Assembly: GCF_004762095.1 (NCBI RefSeq)
Contig: NZ_SIJH01000002.1
Span: 1 to 64,000 of the forward strand
DNA length: 64,000 nt
Reading direction: 5' to 3'
Source of the DNA: Tabrizicola caldifontis
GTDB taxonomy: Bacteria > Pseudomonadota > Alphaproteobacteria > Rhodobacterales > Rhodobacteraceae
Of the stretch, positions 42,586 through 49,485 are shown piece after piece (positions within the stretch are counted from its first letter, which is position 1; each line of letters begins with the position of its first letter). A program made the translations under genes and the position numbers. The notes beneath the pieces were generated by a model. The model searched no databases. It was given only the letters and a program-made list of their open reading frames with translations, and was not told the DNA's origin.

Positions 42586-43410
42586 ATGACCCATGCCGCG
42601 CTGGAAGCCGCCATCGAAGCCGCCTGGGAGGCGCGGGACACGATTACCCCGGCCACGAAGGGCGAGATGCGCAACGCCATCGAGGCGACGCTGGCCGCGC
42701 TGGATGCGGGGACGCTGCGGGTTGCGGAAAAGCGCGGCAATGACTGGCATGTGAACCAGTGGGCGAAGAAGGCGGTGCTGCTGGGCTTCCGCCTGCGCGA
42801 CATGGCGCAGCAGTCGGGCGGGCCGCAGGGGGGATCCTGGTGGGACAAGGTGGATTCGAAGTTCGCCGGCTGGGGCGATACGGAATGGCGCGCGGCGGGG
42901 TTCCGCGCGGTACCGAACTGCGTGGTGCGCCGGTCGGCCTTCATCGGCAAGGGCGCGGTGCTGATGCCCTGCTTCGTGAACCTGGGCGCCTATGTCGATG
43001 AGGGCACCATGGTCGATACCTGGGCCACGGTCGGCAGCTGCGCGCAGATCGGCAAGAATGTGCATCTTTCCGGCGGCGTCGGCATCGGCGGGGTGCTGGA
43101 GCCGATGCAGGCCAACCCCACGATCATCGAGGACAACTGCTTCATCGGCGCGCGCTCGGAAGTGGTGGAGGGCTGCATCGTCCGCGAGGGCAGCGTCCTG
43201 GGGATGGGCGTCTTCATCGGCAAATCCACCAAGATCGTGGACCGCGAGACCGGCGAGGTGATGTACGGCGAGGTGCCGGCGGGGTCGGTGGTCGTGGCGG
43301 GCTCGATGCCGTCGAAGGGCGGGGTCAACCTTTACTGCGCGGTGATCGTGAAGAAGGTCGATGCGCAGACCCGGGCCAAGACCAGCATCAACGAGCTCTT
43401 GCGGGATTGA
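42586..43410 (+). CDS. dapD: Tetrahydrodipicolinate N-succinyltransferase
   Basis: 274-residue left-handed beta-helix acyltransferase of the diaminopimelate/lysine pathway. It uses succinyl-CoA. The N-terminal helical part is followed by hexapeptide repeats from about residue 105 ([34 protein letters not shown]). [24 protein letters not shown] and [24 protein letters not shown] are conserved. ATG 42586 follows AAAAGGAA. Next a hypothetical gene (3-bp gap) and then dapE, so lysine synthesis is clustered here. Confidence 0.95.
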   Translation: MTHAALEAAIEAAWEARDTITPATKGEMRNAIEATLAALDAGTLRVAEKRGNDWHVNQWAKKAVLLGFRLRDMAQQSGGPQGGSWWDKVDSKFAGWGDTEWRAAGFRAVPNCVVRRSAFIGKGAVLMPCFVNLGAYVDEGTMVDTWATVGSCAQIGKNVHLSGGVGIGGVLEPMQANPTIIEDNCFIGARSEVVEGCIVREGSVLGMGVFIGKSTKIVDRETGEVMYGEVPAGSVVVAGSMPSKGGVNLYCAVIVKKVDAQTRAKTSINELLRD

Positions 43411-43412
43411 GG

Positions 43413-43748
43413 ATGGCCGAGGCGCCCGAAAGGCCGAAGCGGCCGCAGAAGGTATATACCCTGGTGGTCGAGGTCGGCCGCAAGGCGGGCGACGGCTTGC
43501 CGGACAAGGCCACGGGGGCGGGGCTGGTGATCTATGCCAGCGGCGTCGACGAGGCCGAGGCGGTGCGCGAGACGGTGGCCATTCTCAAGGAGGCGGATCT
43601 TGCGCCGCTGGAGGTCACCGGCCATGGCACGCTGGAAGACCGGCTGAAGGCCGGCGAAGAGATCGACGCCGAGGAACAGGCGCTGATGCAACGGGCGCTG
43701 GACGAGAATTCGGTGATCGTGGCGCAGATGACCCCGTTCTTCGATTGA
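43413..43748 (+). CDS. Hypothetical protein between dapD and dapE
   Basis: 111-residue protein of unknown function. The N-terminus is basic (MAEAPERPKRPQKVY), and the body is an alpha/beta domain: YTLVVEVGRKAGDGLPDKATGAGLVIYASGVDEAEAVRETVAILKEADLAPLEVTGHGT. An acidic helix follows and the end is MTPFFD. No catalytic motif is recognised. Codon use matches its neighbours and the start is 2 bp after the dapD stop, so it is very probably real and cotranscribed. A structural or regulatory role in DAP synthesis is conceivable but not shown. Confidence 0.75.
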   Translation: MAEAPERPKRPQKVYTLVVEVGRKAGDGLPDKATGAGLVIYASGVDEAEAVRETVAILKEADLAPLEVTGHGTLEDRLKAGEEIDAEEQALMQRALDENSVIVAQMTPFFD

Positions 43749-43913
43749 CCGGACAGCCGGGACCGCACCTCGATGGTGTTCGACCACCACTCGCGGGGCA
43801 TGGTGGCGGCAGAGAGATGCCGTCGAACGAACAGCGGCGCGCAAACGGCACACCTTGAGGTTGCGGTTGCGAGTGGGTAGTCAGTCGGTTCCGTCACCAG
43901 AAGAGCCCCCTGC
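43749..43913. other. 165-bp gap before dapE with a coding-like minus-strand stretch
   Basis: No complete gene. The minus strand reads FVRRHLSAATMPREWWSNTIEVRSRLSG, which looks like the end of a protein but matches no family I recognise. It may be a relic of an insertion; otherwise it holds only the dapE leader. CAGAAGAGCC precedes ATG 43914. Confidence 0.35.
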
Positions 43914-45065
43914 ATGTCCATCGAACCGCTTGACCCCGTTGACCTGACCGCGCGGCTGATCCGCTGCCCCTCGGTCACCCCGGCAGAAGGCGGCGCCATC
44001 ACGCTGCTGGCCGAGGTGCTGCAAGCGGCAGGTTTTGCCTGTTTTCGGGTGGACCGGGGCGGGATCGCCAACCTTTATGCGCGCTGGGGCAAGGCGGGGT
44101 CGAACCGGGCCTTCGGCTTCAACGGGCACACGGATGTGGTGCCGGTCGGCGACCGGGCGGCCTGGCGGTTCGATCCGTTCGGGGCCGTGGTGAAAGACGG
44201 CTTCATGTATGGTCGCGGCGCCTGCGACATGAAGTCGGGCGTCGCGGCCTTCGTCGCAGCGGCGGTGGATTTCGTGCGCGAGACGCCGCCTGACGGCGCG
44301 GTGATCCTGGCGATCACCGGCGACGAGGAAGGCGAGGGCAGGGACGGCACACTGGCGATTCTGGACTGGATGGCCTTCAACGGCGAGCGGATGACGCATT
44401 GCCTGGTGGGCGAGCCCACCTGCCCGCACGAGATGGGCGAGATGATGAAGATCGGCCGCCGCGGCAGCCTGACGGCCAGAATCACGGTCACCGGCGTGCA
44501 GGGCCATTCCGCCTATCCGCACCGGGCGAAGAATCCGCTTTCGGCGCTGGTGAAGCTCCTCGCGAAGCTGGAGAGCGAGCCGCTGGACCGGGGCACGCAG
44601 CATTTCGACCCCTCCACCCTGGCGATCACCACGATCGACTGCGGCAACCCGGCCTCGAACGTGATCCCGGCGCAGGCGACGGCCACGGTCAACATCCGCT
44701 TCAACGACACGCATTCGGGCGACACGCTGTCGTCCTGGCTTCGGTCCGAGGCAGCAGCAGTGGCCGAGGCTGCGGGCGTGGAAATCGGCTTGAAGATCTC
44801 GGTCTCGGGCGAGGCATTCCTGACGCCGCCGGGCGAGCTTTCAGCGCTGGTGGCGCGCGCCGTGCAGGCCGTAACGGGGCGAAAGCCGGTCGCCTCGACC
44901 AGCGGGGGCACGTCCGATGCGCGTTTCATCAAGGATCATTGCCCGGTGGTGGAATTCGGGCTGGTGGGACAGACGATGCACCAGGTGGACGAACGCGTGG
45001 CAATCGCGCAGATCCACCAGCTGAAGGCGATCTATGGCCGCATCCTGCGGGAGTATTTCGCATGA
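43914..45065 (+). CDS. dapE: Succinyl-diaminopimelate desuccinylase
   Basis: 383-residue di-zinc M20 peptidase-like enzyme giving LL-diaminopimelate. Metal ligands are in [12 protein letters not shown] (His) and [10 protein letters not shown] (Asp); the catalytic Glu pair is in ITGDEEGEG. The dimerisation lid domain spans about 180-295, and [16 protein letters not shown] holds the last His ligand. [11 protein letters not shown] is the substrate loop. Length and motif order fit DapE rather than ArgE. The stop overlaps the GNAT gene start by 4 nt. Confidence 0.95.
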   Translation: MSIEPLDPVDLTARLIRCPSVTPAEGGAITLLAEVLQAAGFACFRVDRGGIANLYARWGKAGSNRAFGFNGHTDVVPVGDRAAWRFDPFGAVVKDGFMYGRGACDMKSGVAAFVAAAVDFVRETPPDGAVILAITGDEEGEGRDGTLAILDWMAFNGERMTHCLVGEPTCPHEMGEMMKIGRRGSLTARITVTGVQGHSAYPHRAKNPLSALVKLLAKLESEPLDRGTQHFDPSTLAITTIDCGNPASNVIPAQATATVNIRFNDTHSGDTLSSWLRSEAAAVAEAAGVEIGLKISVSGEAFLTPPGELSALVARAVQAVTGRKPVASTSGGTSDARFIKDHCPVVEFGLVGQTMHQVDERVAIAQIHQLKAIYGRILREYFA

Positions 45066-45481
45066 TCCGCATCGAGCAGACGCGCGATATCGCTACCTGC
45101 CAGCGCCTGCGGCGGCTGGTGTTCATCGAGGAGCAGGGCGTCAGCGAGGCCGACGAACTGGATGGGCTGGACGAAGGCGCCATCCACCTGCTCGCCCTTC
45201 AGGATGATCGGCCGGTCGGGACCGCGCGGCTTCTGATAAAGGGCGCGGCCGGCAAGATCGGCCGGGTCTGCGTGCTGCCCGAGGCACGGGGGACGGGCCT
45301 TGGCGCGGCACTGATCCGGGCCGCGCTGGACGTGCTGCGCAGCCAGCCGGGGGTGACAGAGGCCTGTCTCGGGTCGCAATCCCATGCGACGGGGTTCTAC
45401 CAGAAGCTGGGCTTTGCCGTGGAAGGCGACGAATTCCTGGACGCGGGCATTCCGCACCGCCACATGCGCCGCGCCCTCTGA
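45062..45481 (+). CDS. GNAT-family N-acetyltransferase (ElaA/YjcF-like)
   Basis: 139-residue acetyltransferase. [33 protein letters not shown] at the N-terminus is typical of the YjcF/ElaA group. The acetyl-CoA loop is [18 protein letters not shown] near residue 75 (R/Q-x-x-G-x-G/A), and [16 protein letters not shown] closes the fold. The substrate is unknown. It is translationally coupled to dapE. Confidence 0.87.
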   Translation: MIRIEQTRDIATCQRLRRLVFIEEQGVSEADELDGLDEGAIHLLALQDDRPVGTARLLIKGAAGKIGRVCVLPEARGTGLGAALIRAALDVLRSQPGVTEACLGSQSHATGFYQKLGFAVEGDEFLDAGIPHRHMRRAL

Positions 45482-45661
45482 CCGGCCCTTGCCGCAGCGC
45501 GTTCCCTGACGGGTGCGGCCCCCTTTCCTTTCCCGGGGCCCTTGACCTGGCCAGCCCAGCCTGCGGGGACATTCTGCCCCCGGCCCCTGCGCGGGCATCT
45601 GTCTGTCGGCAGCGTCATGCCGGGATAGTCTTTGCCGCCGTCTCATGATAGGCGATTGGGC

Positions 45662-47893
45662 ATGAAACCCTTGCCCTCAAAAGACCAGATCCGGCAGTGG
45701 ATCGCCGAAAACCCCGGCCTTTCGGCCAAGCGCGACATTGCCAGGGCCTTCGGGATCAAGGGTGACGCGCGGATCGAGCTGAAGCGGCTGCTGCGCGAGC
45801 TGGAGGGCGAGGGCGTGGTCGAGAAGTCGGCACGCCGCTTCCGCGAGACAGGGGTATTGCCGCCGGTGGCGGTGTTGCAGGTTCTGGCACCGGACCGGGC
45901 GGGCGATCTTTACGCAAAACCCCTGGAGGAGGGCGTGGACGAAGGACCGCGCATCCTGATCGTGCCGAAGAAGGGCGATCCGGCGCTAGGGGCGGGCGAC
46001 CGGATCCTTGCGCGGCTGACGAAGGTGGATCTGGACGATCACGCCTACGAGGCGCGGCTGATCCGCAAGCTGGGGTCGAACCCAGCCAAGGTGCTTGGGG
46101 TGTTCCGTTCGAACGCCGAGGGTGGCCGCATCCTGCCGATCGAAAAGGGGGCGGACAAGGAATGGCGCGTCGCGGCAGACATGACCATGGGCGCAAAGGA
46201 CGGCGAACTGGTCGAGGCCGAGGCACTTGGCGGTCGCCGCCTCGGCCTGCCGGCGGCGCGGGTGATCGCGCGACTGGGCGATCCGGCAGGACCGCGCGCG
46301 GCAAGCCTGATCGCCATCCACCAGCACGGGATTCCCGATACCTTTCCCGATGAGGTGATCGCCGAGGCCGACCGGGCGGAGCCCGTGGGGATGGCAGGCC
46401 GCGAGGATCTGCGCGACCTGCCGCTGGTGACCATCGACCCGATCGATGCGCGCGACCGGGATGATGCGGTCTATGCCGAAGCCGACACCGACCTTGCGAA
46501 TATCGGCGGCTTCGTGATCTGGGTTGCCATCGCCGACGTGGCGCATTTCGTCACGCCCGGATCGGCGCTGGACCGCGAGGCACGTCGGCGGGGCAATTCC
46601 ACCTATTTCCCCGACCGCGTGGTGCCGATGCTGCCCGACATCCTTTCGGGCGACCTGTGTTCGCTGCATGAAGGGGTGGATCGCGCCTGCATCGCGGTGC
46701 GGATGGTGATCGACAAGGACGGCCACAAGCGTAGCCATCGCTTCGTGCGCGGCATGATGCGCTCGGTCGCCTCGTTGCATTATGCGCAGGTGCAGGCGGC
46801 GGTGGACGGGGCGCCGGACGAAAAGACCGCGCCCTTGCTGGAGCCGATCCTGCGGCCGCTTTACGCTGCCTATGCCGCGCTGGCACGGGCGCGCGAAGCG
46901 CGGCAGCCCCTGGACCTGGAACTGCCGGAACGCAAGATCGAGCTGGACGAGGAGGGCCGCGTCATCTCGGTCGCATTCAAGGAACGGCTGGAAGCGCACA
47001 GGCTGATCGAGGAGATGATGATCCTCGCCAATGTCGCCGCCGCCGAAGAGCTGATCCGACGGAAGCACCCACTGTTGTTCCGGGTGCACGAGGAACCTTC
47101 GCCGCTGAAGCTGGAGGGCCTGCGCGAGGTGGCCGAAAGCGCCGGTCTGACGCTGGCCAAGGGGCAGGTGTTGCAGACAAGGCACCTGAACCGGCTCTTG
47201 CAGCAGGCAGAGGGGACAGAGTTCGACGAGCTGATCAACCTGTCCACCCTGCGGTCGATGACCCAGGCCTATTACCACCCCGAGAATTTCGGCCATTTCG
47301 GCCTTGCCTTGCGGACCTACGCCCATTTCACCAGCCCGATCCGGCGCTATTCCGACCTGATCGTGCATCGCGCGCTGATCTCGGCCCATGGCTGGGGCAA
47401 GGACGGGCTGAGCCAGTGGGACATGGAGAACCTGGAAGAGACAGGGAAGCTGATTTCAGAAGCCGAGCGGCGCAGCATGGCAGCCGAACGGGACACGACC
47501 GACCGTTACCTCGCGGCCTATCTGGCCGACCGGGTGGGGGCCGAGTTCTCGGGCCGGATCTCTGGCGTGCAGCGGTTCGGGGTCTTCGTGCGCCTGGACG
47601 AGACCGGGGCGGACGGCCTGATTCCGGTGCGCGCGCTTGGGCGCGAGTATTTCCACTATGACGAGGGTAGCCAGACCCTGATGGGGGCAGAGACGGGGCT
47701 GACGCTCGGGATCGGGCAGAAGGTCGTGGTGCGGCTGGTCGAGGCGGCACCGGTGACCGGCGGGCTGATCCTGGAGCTTCTGTCGGTCGAGGGGGCGACG
47801 ATGCGGCCGCCACGGCGGAAGGGTGGCAAGTATCAGCCGCGGAAGCCCGCTCAGGCGGCGGCAAAACGGCGCCTGGTGCGCAGGCGGAGGTGA
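45662..47893 (+). CDS. rnr: Ribonuclease R
   Basis: 743-residue 3'-5' exoribonuclease. An N-terminal winged-helix segment (about 1-65) and cold-shock-like domains precede the RNB catalytic domain with DPIDARDRDDAV (metal-binding Asp residues) around residue 262. FGHFGLALRTYAHFTSPIRRYSDLIVHRAL follows at about 550. An S1 domain occupies about 625-715 (GRISGVQRFGVFVRLDETGADGLIPV), then a very basic tail (RRKGGKYQPRKPAQAAAKRRLVRRRR-like). ATG 45662. A repeat-type terminator follows. Confidence 0.94.
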   Translation: MKPLPSKDQIRQWIAENPGLSAKRDIARAFGIKGDARIELKRLLRELEGEGVVEKSARRFRETGVLPPVAVLQVLAPDRAGDLYAKPLEEGVDEGPRILIVPKKGDPALGAGDRILARLTKVDLDDHAYEARLIRKLGSNPAKVLGVFRSNAEGGRILPIEKGADKEWRVAADMTMGAKDGELVEAEALGGRRLGLPAARVIARLGDPAGPRAASLIAIHQHGIPDTFPDEVIAEADRAEPVGMAGREDLRDLPLVTIDPIDARDRDDAVYAEADTDLANIGGFVIWVAIADVAHFVTPGSALDREARRRGNSTYFPDRVVPMLPDILSGDLCSLHEGVDRACIAVRMVIDKDGHKRSHRFVRGMMRSVASLHYAQVQAAVDGAPDEKTAPLLEPILRPLYAAYAALARAREARQPLDLELPERKIELDEEGRVISVAFKERLEAHRLIEEMMILANVAAAEELIRRKHPLLFRVHEEPSPLKLEGLREVAESAGLTLAKGQVLQTRHLNRLLQQAEGTEFDELINLSTLRSMTQAYYHPENFGHFGLALRTYAHFTSPIRRYSDLIVHRALISAHGWGKDGLSQWDMENLEETGKLISEAERRSMAAERDTTDRYLAAYLADRVGAEFSGRISGVQRFGVFVRLDETGADGLIPVRALGREYFHYDEGSQTLMGAETGLTLGIGQKVVVRLVEAAPVTGGLILELLSVEGATMRPPRRKGGKYQPRKPAQAAAKRRLVRRRR

Positions 47894-47894
47894 C

Positions 47895-47952
47895 GGGTCC
47901 GGGGGACTTCGCGTTCCCCGGTACCCCTGCGGGATATTTTTGCAGAGAGGAA
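47895..47952 (+). terminator. Terminator-like repeat, copy 2 (after rnr)
   Basis: A stem of GGGT plus CCGGGG paired with CCCCGG and ACCC around a CTTCGCG-type loop (47895-47926, one bulged base), then GGATATTTTTGCAGAGAGGAAGC. The tail matches copy 1 at 30400-30417 almost exactly. It contains a five-T run, so it is plausible as an intrinsic terminator of rnr. Confidence 0.65.
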
Positions 47953-47992
47953 GCACAATTCCGTGCGAATTGCGGCTGACTGATGGGGCAGG

Positions 47993-49216
47993 ATGCGTGG
48001 GCTTGCAGGTGCGATCGGTGTCGTAGTGGTGGCGCTGGGGATGGCCAGGGCGCAGACCATCCTGCCCGATCCCGTGGCGGGGGTGGACATGCAGATGGGA
48101 AATCAGGCGGGGCTTGAGGCCTGGGTTGCGGAATTCCGGTCCCGCGCACTGGCGGCAGGGGTTTCCGCTGCGGTGTTCGACGCCGCGCTGCGGGGGGTGA
48201 CCTTCGATCCGAAGGTGGTCGAACGTGACCGCAAGCAGAACGAATTCAGCAAGACCATCTGGGATTACCTGGACACCGCCGTATCCGAAGACCGGGTCGC
48301 ACTGGGGCTGAAGGCCATTGCCCGCCACCGCGACCTTCTTGAGCGGATCGAGGCGGACTACGGGGTGGAGAAGGAAGTCGTCGCCGCCGTATGGGGGCTG
48401 GAAAGCGCCTATGGCACCTATCGCGGCGATCTGCCGGTGCTGGGGTCGCTGGCGACGCTGGCCTACGAAGGGCGGCGGGGGGCCTTTTTCGAGGCCGAGC
48501 TGATCGCGGCGCTGCGGATCGTCGAGGGCGGGCATGTCGAACGGTTCGTCGGCTCGTGGGCCGGGGCGTCGGGGCATACGCAATTCATGCCCTCGTCGTG
48601 GGAAAAGTTTGCCGTCGATTTCGACGGCGACGGCAAGCGGAACCTCTGGGGGGACGACCCGGCGGATGCGCTGGCATCCGCGGCCAACTACCTGCGGCAC
48701 TGGGGCTGGACGAAGGGCATGCCCTGGGGGGTTGAGGTGCGCCTGCCCGAAGGGTTCGACTATGACCAAACCACCGAACGGGTGGTGAAGCCGGTGGCCG
48801 AATGGCAGGCGATGGGGGTGCGGCTGGTGGACGGTGGCGATCTGCCGGATCACGGGCCGGGGTCGATCCTTCTGCCGGGCGGGCACCGGGGCGCGGCCTT
48901 CCTGATCTGGCCGAACTTCCAGGTGATCGAGAAATACAACACCGCAGATGCCTATGTCATCGCCATCGGCAGCCTGTCGGACCGGCTGAAGGGCGGGCCG
49001 CCGATCCGGCACGGCTGGCCACGCGAGCTTCGGGCGCTGACCCTGGCAGAGCGGATGGAATTGCAGGAGCTGCTGGGAAAGGCCGGGTTCGATCCGGGAG
49101 GCGTGGACGGCCGCATGGGCCCCAAGACCGTGGCGGCCGTGAAAGCCTTTCAGAAGGCGCGCGGCCTGGTGCCGGACGGTTATCCCAGCCTCGAGGTGCT
49201 GGAACTGCTGCGCTGA
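47993..49216 (+). CDS. Lytic murein transglycosylase, MltB type, with peptidoglycan-binding domain
   Basis: 407-residue periplasmic enzyme. A signal peptide (MRGLAGAIGVVVVALGMARAQ) is followed by the SLT_2 domain with the catalytic Glu in VVAAVWGLESAYGTYRGDLPV near residue 130. GSWAGASGHTQFMPSSW and DDPADALASAANYLRHWGW follow. A C-terminal PG_binding_1 domain (ELLGKAGFDPGGVDGRMGPKTVAAVKAFQ) anchors it to peptidoglycan. It cleaves glycan strands to anhydro-muropeptides. No lipobox, so probably soluble. Confidence 0.92.
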   Translation: MRGLAGAIGVVVVALGMARAQTILPDPVAGVDMQMGNQAGLEAWVAEFRSRALAAGVSAAVFDAALRGVTFDPKVVERDRKQNEFSKTIWDYLDTAVSEDRVALGLKAIARHRDLLERIEADYGVEKEVVAAVWGLESAYGTYRGDLPVLGSLATLAYEGRRGAFFEAELIAALRIVEGGHVERFVGSWAGASGHTQFMPSSWEKFAVDFDGDGKRNLWGDDPADALASAANYLRHWGWTKGMPWGVEVRLPEGFDYDQTTERVVKPVAEWQAMGVRLVDGGDLPDHGPGSILLPGGHRGAAFLIWPNFQVIEKYNTADAYVIAIGSLSDRLKGGPPIRHGWPRELRALTLAERMELQELLGKAGFDPGGVDGRMGPKTVAAVKAFQKARGLVPDGYPSLEVLELLR

Positions 49217-49235
49217 TCCCTTCGCGCAGGCCGCC

Positions 49236-49275
49236 GGGGCAGTCTGCCCCCGAACCCCCCGAGGGTATATCCGAA
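49236..49275 (+). terminator. Terminator-like repeat, copy 3 (after the MltB gene)
   Basis: GGGGCA / TGCCCC stem (49236-49250), then ACCCCCCGAGGGTATATCCG. This resembles the other two copies in layout (GC hairpin, then GAGG(G)TATAT) but lacks the TTGCAGAGAGG tail. Confidence 0.45.
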
Positions 49276-49356
49276 GGAGCAACTTGCATTTGCTCCTTGC
49301 CCGAATGCTCCCGCAGGAGGCACGCCCGAGCCGGTTGCGCGCGACTGTCGCGCGCA
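49276..49356. repeat. Two perfect hairpins between the MltB gene and dnaE2
   Basis: GGAGCAA / TTGCTCC (49276-49296, 7-bp stem, 7-base loop) and TGCGCGCGA / TCGCGCGCA (49336-49356, 9-bp stem, 3-base loop). The rest of the 269-bp gap 49217-49485 contains no gene; its right end holds the LexA box. These may be terminators or REP-like palindromes. Confidence 0.5.
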
Positions 49357-49453
49357 GAGGCGAGACAAGGGCTTGCGCCTGCCAAGGCGCTCGATCCGAC
49401 AGGCGTCTCGACCCGCGCGGCGGCTGGTCTGCCGGGCGCGATCATGGCAGTAT

Positions 49454-49468
49454 GTTCTTTGTTTGTTC
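49454..49468 (+). promoter_or_regulatory. LexA (SOS) box upstream of dnaE2
   Basis: GTTC-TTTGTTT-GTTC is an exact match to the alphaproteobacterial LexA operator GTTC-N7-GTTC. It ends 17 bp before the dnaE2 ATG, so a LexA dimer would cover the promoter or start region. It predicts DNA-damage induction of the polymerase. Confidence 0.85.
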
Positions 49469-49485
49469 CAGATCCCTGAGTCGCC

